Source: DASQUK01 sp963813485
Lineage (GTDB): Bacteria; Actinomycetota; Acidimicrobiia; Acidimicrobiales; VFJN01
NCBI GenBank assembly: GCA_963813485.1
Contig: CAWEZE010000023.1
Span: 77,859-141,858 of the forward strand
Direction of reading: 5' to 3'
Length of the DNA: 64,000 bases
Positions 61,279-64,000 of the stretch are shown one piece after another; position 1 is the stretch's first letter, and every line of letters begins with the position of its first letter. The notes under the pieces are model-generated. The model ran no database searches. It saw nothing but the letters and a program-made list of their open reading frames with translations, and was not told where the DNA came from. The position numbers and the translations under genes are program-made.

Positions 61279-61710
61279 TCAGGAGAGCTTCGTGTAGTCG
61301 ACCGACCACCAGCGAGTCGGGCGCATCGAGAACTTGAGGTTGCCTTCCTCGTCGGTGCTGGCCACGTAGGCGTCGCCCAGCTCCGGGCCGAAGTAGCGGT
61401 GCGCCAGCGGGCGTCGGTCGGCTTCGAGCTCGGCCGGTGCGACGTCGACGATCGGTCCCTCGACGCTGACGTACTTGTAGAAGGGTGGCTCCTCCGTCTG
61501 CGCGCAGAGGCTGAAGCGCCGGGCGGCGTTCAACAGCCTTCCCTTGAGGGATTCGGCGCCGGTGATGATCCACACGAGCCCCCCGGGCTCGTAGCCGTAC
61601 CAGATCGGGACGGTGAGCGGCGGGCCGTCGGCTCGCTCGATCGAGATGACGCCGACGTGGACACCGGCGAGGAACTCCTGCCGCTCGTGCTCGCTCATGG
61701 CCAAGGACAT
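61279..61710 (-). CDS. PPOX-class split-barrel (FMN/F420-binding) protein
   Basis: The 143-residue protein shows EFLAGVHVGVISIERADGPPLTVPIWYGYEPGGLVWIITG, SLKGRLLNAARRFSLCAQTEEPPFYKYVSVEGPIVD and KFSMRPTRWWSVDYTKLS, a PPOX/F420-binding split barrel like actinobacterial Rv1155-type proteins. It probably reduces a small substrate with F420H2 or binds FMN. ATG 61710 is used; 61698 is another choice. It lies upstream of the baseplate-fusion gene with a 23-bp gap on the same strand. Confidence 0.85.
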   Translation of the reverse strand: MSLAMSEHERQEFLAGVHVGVISIERADGPPLTVPIWYGYEPGGLVWIITGAESLKGRLLNAARRFSLCAQTEEPPFYKYVSVEGPIVDVAPAELEADRRPLAHRYFGPELGDAYVASTDEEGNLKFSMRPTRWWSVDYTKLS

Positions 61711-61756
61711 GGGCGAAGGGTGCCACGTCGCCCGACACGTCGCGTTCGGAGATCAG

Positions 61757-61862
61757 CTAGCGGGGTGCTGAAATTGCCCATCGCGGCCGGTCGCCCGAGC
61801 CTGCGAGCTGGACTCTTCGCCGAGTCGCAGGCCGCCTACCGCCGCATTTCAGCACCCTGCTA
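61757..61862. mobile_element. MITE-like element with 18-bp terminal inverted repeats
   Basis: Ends ctagcggggtgctgaaat (61757-61774) and atttcagcaccctgctag (61845-61862) are inverted repeats with 17 of 18 matches. Both outer ends are CTAG, which may be the target duplication. The 70-bp interior has no gene. The gggtgctgaaa end is like those of some transposon families. It sits in a divergent promoter region, so it is unlikely to be a terminator. Confidence 0.55.
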
Positions 61863-62123
61863 GAAGCCACGGCCGCTGGCACCAGGCGACGAACCGCAGG
61901 CTGTGGCCGTGCTGGCGCAAGCGGGCCTGGACGCCGACGACGAGGCATCCGATCACTGGCTTCAATCCAACTTCGAGCAGCTCCAGGCCGTGTTGGCGTG
62001 CTGCTCACCCATCGCCCTCCCTGCCCGCCGCCGTCGCGCGTGCCGTCTCCGGGATACGCGTTTCCGCAGCCGCTGACAAGGGTCACGATCGTCATCTGAC
62101 AAGACCCGCCTGATTCCTCCGGC

Positions 62124-62151
62124 TTGACGCATGCCGATATCGGAATATGAT
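62124..62151 (+). promoter_or_regulatory. Promoter with operator palindrome in the spacer
   Basis: A -35 TTGACG (62124-62129) and -10 TATGAT (62146-62151) are separated by 16 bp. The spacer contains the perfect 10-bp palindrome CCGATATCGG (62134-62143), ideal for repression. Transcription would start near 62158, i.e. at the ArsR ATG (62159), giving a leaderless mRNA. Confidence 0.6.
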
Positions 62152-62158
62152 GGCGCCC

Positions 62159-62500
62159 ATGGCACGAGCAGCGACGACGTCGGACGTCTTCAACGCGATC
62201 GCCGAGCCGCAGCGCCGGGAGATCCTGGTGCTGCTGCGGGCGGGTGAGCGGCCGGTGACCGAGTTGGCCCAGGAGTTGGGGATGACCCAGCCGGGGGCGT
62301 CCAAACACCTGCGGGTGCTCCGGGAGGTCGGGCTGGTGCGGGACCGCAAGGCAGGCAAGCAGCGCCTGTACGGCCTTGACGCCCGCGGGCTGCGACCGGT
62401 CCACGAGTGGACCGGCGGGTTCGAGCGGTTCTGGAACGAGAGCTTCGACCGGCTGGACGAGTACGTGCAGGACCTCAAGCAGGCAAGGCAGGAGGAGTGA
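62159..62500 (+). CDS. ArsR-family winged-helix repressor
   Basis: The 113-residue regulator has VFNAIAEPQRREILVLLRAGER, QELGMTQPGASKHLRVLREVGLV and the wing RDRKAGKQRLYGLD, of the SRPBCC-associated subgroup. The ATG at 62159 was chosen for its fit to a leaderless transcript; two in-frame ATGs lie 3 and 4 codons upstream, inside the -10 element. It is first of a three-gene operon and likely represses itself through the spacer palindrome. Confidence 0.9.
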   Translation: MARAATTSDVFNAIAEPQRREILVLLRAGERPVTELAQELGMTQPGASKHLRVLREVGLVRDRKAGKQRLYGLDARGLRPVHEWTGGFERFWNESFDRLDEYVQDLKQARQEE

Positions 62501-62503
62501 CCG

Positions 62504-63010
62504 ATGGCAGCGACAGGACGGGACGCGCCGGCGCAGTCAGCGACGGCCGACCGCGAGATCGTGATCTCCCGGGTCATCAGTGCCCCACGGGAGCTGGTGT
62601 TCGAGGCGTTCACCGAGGTGCGGCACCTGTCGCGGTGGTGGGGACCGGAGGGGTTCACCACCACCACGCGGGCGTTCGAGTTCCGCGTCGGCGGGGAGTG
62701 GGACTTCGTGATGCACGGACCGGACGGGACGGACTACCAGGAGTGGATCTCCTGGACCGAGATCGCCCCGCCGGAGCGGATCGCGTTGCTCCACGGTGAG
62801 TCCCGCGGCGACCCGAACGCCTTCGAGTCGGTCCTCACGTTCGCGCCCGACGGCGCGGCGACCCGGATCGAGATGCGCACGGTGTTCCCCACCAAGGAGC
62901 TGCGCGACGAGGCGGTCGAGAAGTACCACGCGATCGAGGGCGGCCGGCAGACCCTGAGCAACCTGGCTGCCTACGTCACCGAGATCGTTCGGAAGGGAGC
63001 GGAGGGCTGA
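62504..63010 (+). CDS. SRPBCC (AHSA1-type) domain protein
   Basis: The 168-residue START-like protein shows REIVISRVISAPRELVFEAFTEVRHLSRWWGPEGFTTTT, VGGEWDFVMHGPDGTDYQEW and FESVLTFAPDGAATRIEMRTVFPT, a close match to the AHSA1 family. It starts 3 bp after the ArsR stop, and its stop overlaps the next gene's ATG (TGATG). Ligand unknown. Confidence 0.92.
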   Translation: MAATGRDAPAQSATADREIVISRVISAPRELVFEAFTEVRHLSRWWGPEGFTTTTRAFEFRVGGEWDFVMHGPDGTDYQEWISWTEIAPPERIALLHGESRGDPNAFESVLTFAPDGAATRIEMRTVFPTKELRDEAVEKYHAIEGGRQTLSNLAAYVTEIVRKGAEG

Positions 63011-63630
63011 TGGCCGGGAAGGTGTTCTTCAGCGTGTCGATGTCGCTGGACGGGTTCATCGCGCCCGAGTCCCTCGAGGACTTGATGGGGCAGCAGTGGA
63101 TGGAACTGCAGCAGTGGATCTTCCCGCAGCGGTTCTTCCGGGAGAACCTGAAGCTCGGCGAGGGCGGCGAGGAAGGGCGCGACAACGACATCGTGCGGGA
63201 GACGTTCGAGCGCACCGGCGCGAGCGTGATGGGCAAGCGCATGTTCGACGCCGGCGAGCAGGCGTGGCCGGAGGAGGCGCCGTTCCACACGCCGGTCTTC
63301 GTCGTGACGCACGAGAAGCGTGACCCCTGGGAGCGGCCGGGTGGGACCACCTTCCACTTCGTCAACGACGGCATCGAGCCCGCGCTCGACCAGGCCCGCG
63401 AGGCCGCCGGCGACCGGGACGTCCGCATCGCGGGCGGCGGCGCGACGATCCTGGAGTACGTGAACGCCGGCCTGATCGACGAGTTCTCGATCGCGCTCTC
63501 ACCCGTGCTGTTCGGCTCCGGAATCCGCCTGTTCGAGGGCGTGGACGCGGGCCGCGTGGCCCTGGAGCCGGTCCGCGCGGAGCCCTCCCCAAGGGTGACG
63601 CACCTGACCTACACCGTCCGGGAGCGGTAA
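63010..63630 (+). CDS. Dihydrofolate-reductase-family (RibD C-terminal) protein
   Basis: The 206-residue protein begins KVFFSVSMSLDGFIAPE and has GASVMGKRMFDAG, PVFVVTHEKRDPW, DRDVRIAGGGATILEYVNAGLIDEFSIALSPVLFGSGIRLFEG, the RibD C-terminal/DHFR-like reductase fold that uses NADPH. Such genes often accompany ArsR-SRPBCC pairs, as here. The substrate is not known. It is the last gene of the operon and intact. Confidence 0.92.
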   Translation: MAGKVFFSVSMSLDGFIAPESLEDLMGQQWMELQQWIFPQRFFRENLKLGEGGEEGRDNDIVRETFERTGASVMGKRMFDAGEQAWPEEAPFHTPVFVVTHEKRDPWERPGGTTFHFVNDGIEPALDQAREAAGDRDVRIAGGGATILEYVNAGLIDEFSIALSPVLFGSGIRLFEGVDAGRVALEPVRAEPSPRVTHLTYTVRER

Positions 63631-63716
63631 CTGTCCCGAACTCAGCGCTCTCCCGCCGAGGTCAGCTGCCCGCGGACGGCCCGGCCCGCCCTGGCGGCGA
63701 CGACGGATGGCGATAC

Positions 63717-63818
63717 GTGCTCACCTATGGGGGCGGGGAGCTGGCCATGTACGCCGACACGGTGTCCGAACTGCTGTCCGCAGTGATCCCCGGCTACGAC
63801 GAACTTCCCGATCCGCTT
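63717..63818 (+). pseudogene. Fragment of a conserved actinobacterial hypothetical protein
   Basis: In frame, the + strand reads VLTYGGGELAMYADTVSELLSAVIPGYDELPD, a segment I recognise from small actinobacterial hypothetical proteins (WRY-type start precedes it). There is no clear start and at about 63805 the match ends at the HsdM fragment. The frame stays open to the window's edge, but the later text is antisense of that fragment. Confidence 0.45.
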
Positions 63819-63923
63819 CAGAAAGAGCAGCGGGAACACGTAAGCCTTGAAGTCGGACGCGTCGACGGGACCACGCAGGATGTTGGCGGCTTCCCAGAGC
63901 AGGGACCCAGCCAGCTCGAAGCA
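63810..63923 (-). pseudogene. HsdM (type I DNA methylase) N-terminal fragment
   Basis: The minus strand reads FELAGSLLWEAANILRGPV and then DASDFKAYVFPLLFLKRI, the conserved start of HsdM, the methylation subunit of type I restriction systems. A stop precedes it at 63924-63926 and the match ends at 63810 where a different gene begins. Both ends are broken, so it is a remnant of a restriction island. Confidence 0.7.
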
Positions 63924-63959
63924 TTAGAAGAACCATTGGAAGTCGGCCCCGTAACGCAG

Positions 63960-63985
63960 AGAGCCGGCGCTCTTGCACCGGCTCT
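63960..63985. terminator. Short hairpin near window end
   Basis: Arms agagccgg and ccggctct pair perfectly with a 10-nt loop. It could be a terminator or part of a mobile element end; context runs off the window. Confidence 0.35.
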
Positions 63986-64000
63986 GACCTGCGATTTTGT

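Larger units (their letters stand above)
61711..62158. other. Divergent intergenic region with repeat element and promoter
   Basis: Apart from the MITE-like repeat and the ArsR promoter the region shows only a short possible coding remnant (about 61900-62000, EASDHWLQSNFEQLQAVLACC on the + strand) without start or family. No gene is called. Confidence 0.4.

Noticed and set aside
1..64000. CRISPR-Cas, complete prophage, biosynthetic megacluster or full defence system
   Set aside because: No repeat-spacer array, integrase, capsid, PKS/NRPS or intact restriction genes were seen; only an HsdM remnant and one baseplate-like domain.

Overview
The window is high-GC DNA with actinobacterial content: several F420/FMN luciferase-like (LLM) oxidoreductases, PPOX split-barrel proteins, NADPH:F420-reductase-like proteins, tandem universal stress proteins, SARP/LuxR-type STAND regulators, GTG starts and many 4-nt stop/start overlaps. 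A deep-branching soil, water or metagenome-derived actinobacterium fits. I cannot name a genus.

Layout. 0-8.4 kb: a VOC gene split by a 686-bp purine-rich insert, a CoA-binding protein, a tandem UspA, two divergent PPOX proteins, an ArsR-SRPBCC-LLM operon, a SnoaL protein, a P450 and a PAP2 phosphatase. 8.7-13.4 kb: an SMP-30 lactonase, a second ArsR-SRPBCC pair, a QEGLA-motif putative metalloprotease and an MBL-rhodanese sulfur enzyme. 13.4-21.6 kb: a secreted multidomain GH13 amylase broken by five frameshifts, a decayed sigma/anti-sigma pair, a secreted endonuclease/phosphatase-like protein, a DUF1214 protein and a sulfotransferase. 21.9-33.7 kb: a 1041-residue STAND-BTAD regulator, an EF-hand protein, a beta-propeller, a small three-gene operon, a cold-shock protein, an ABCG-type transporter and an 884-residue winged-helix/TPR regulator. 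33.8-38.8 kb: a coupled GH15-ROK pair (alpha-glucan or trehalose use), a crotonase, and a peroxiredoxin-like gene. 38.9-48.5 kb: a four-gene redox operon (Fe-S protein, FAD oxidase, small protein, LLM), a second coupled operon (MBL, isochorismatase remnant, AlkA, F420-reductase-like) and a LuxR regulator. 48.6-60.5 kb: mostly single genes, including UbiB-like, UspA, LLM, YceI, XRE, HD and GlxA. 60.7-64 kb: a baseplate OB-fold/SnoaL fusion, a PPOX protein, a MITE-like repeat, a third ArsR-SRPBCC operon with a RibD-type reductase, and a scrambled end holding an HsdM remnant.

Three themes recur: F420/flavin redox chemistry; ArsR-SRPBCC modules, each preceded by its own palindrome; and large STAND/TPR regulators.

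All eight frameshifts that I can place by protein homology are net +1. That points to systematic consensus insertion errors or a shared cause, so several genes called broken here may be intact in the organism. The likeliest novel items are the OB-SnoaL fusion and the coupled FeS-FAD-LLM operon. Neither is proven to be a new system.
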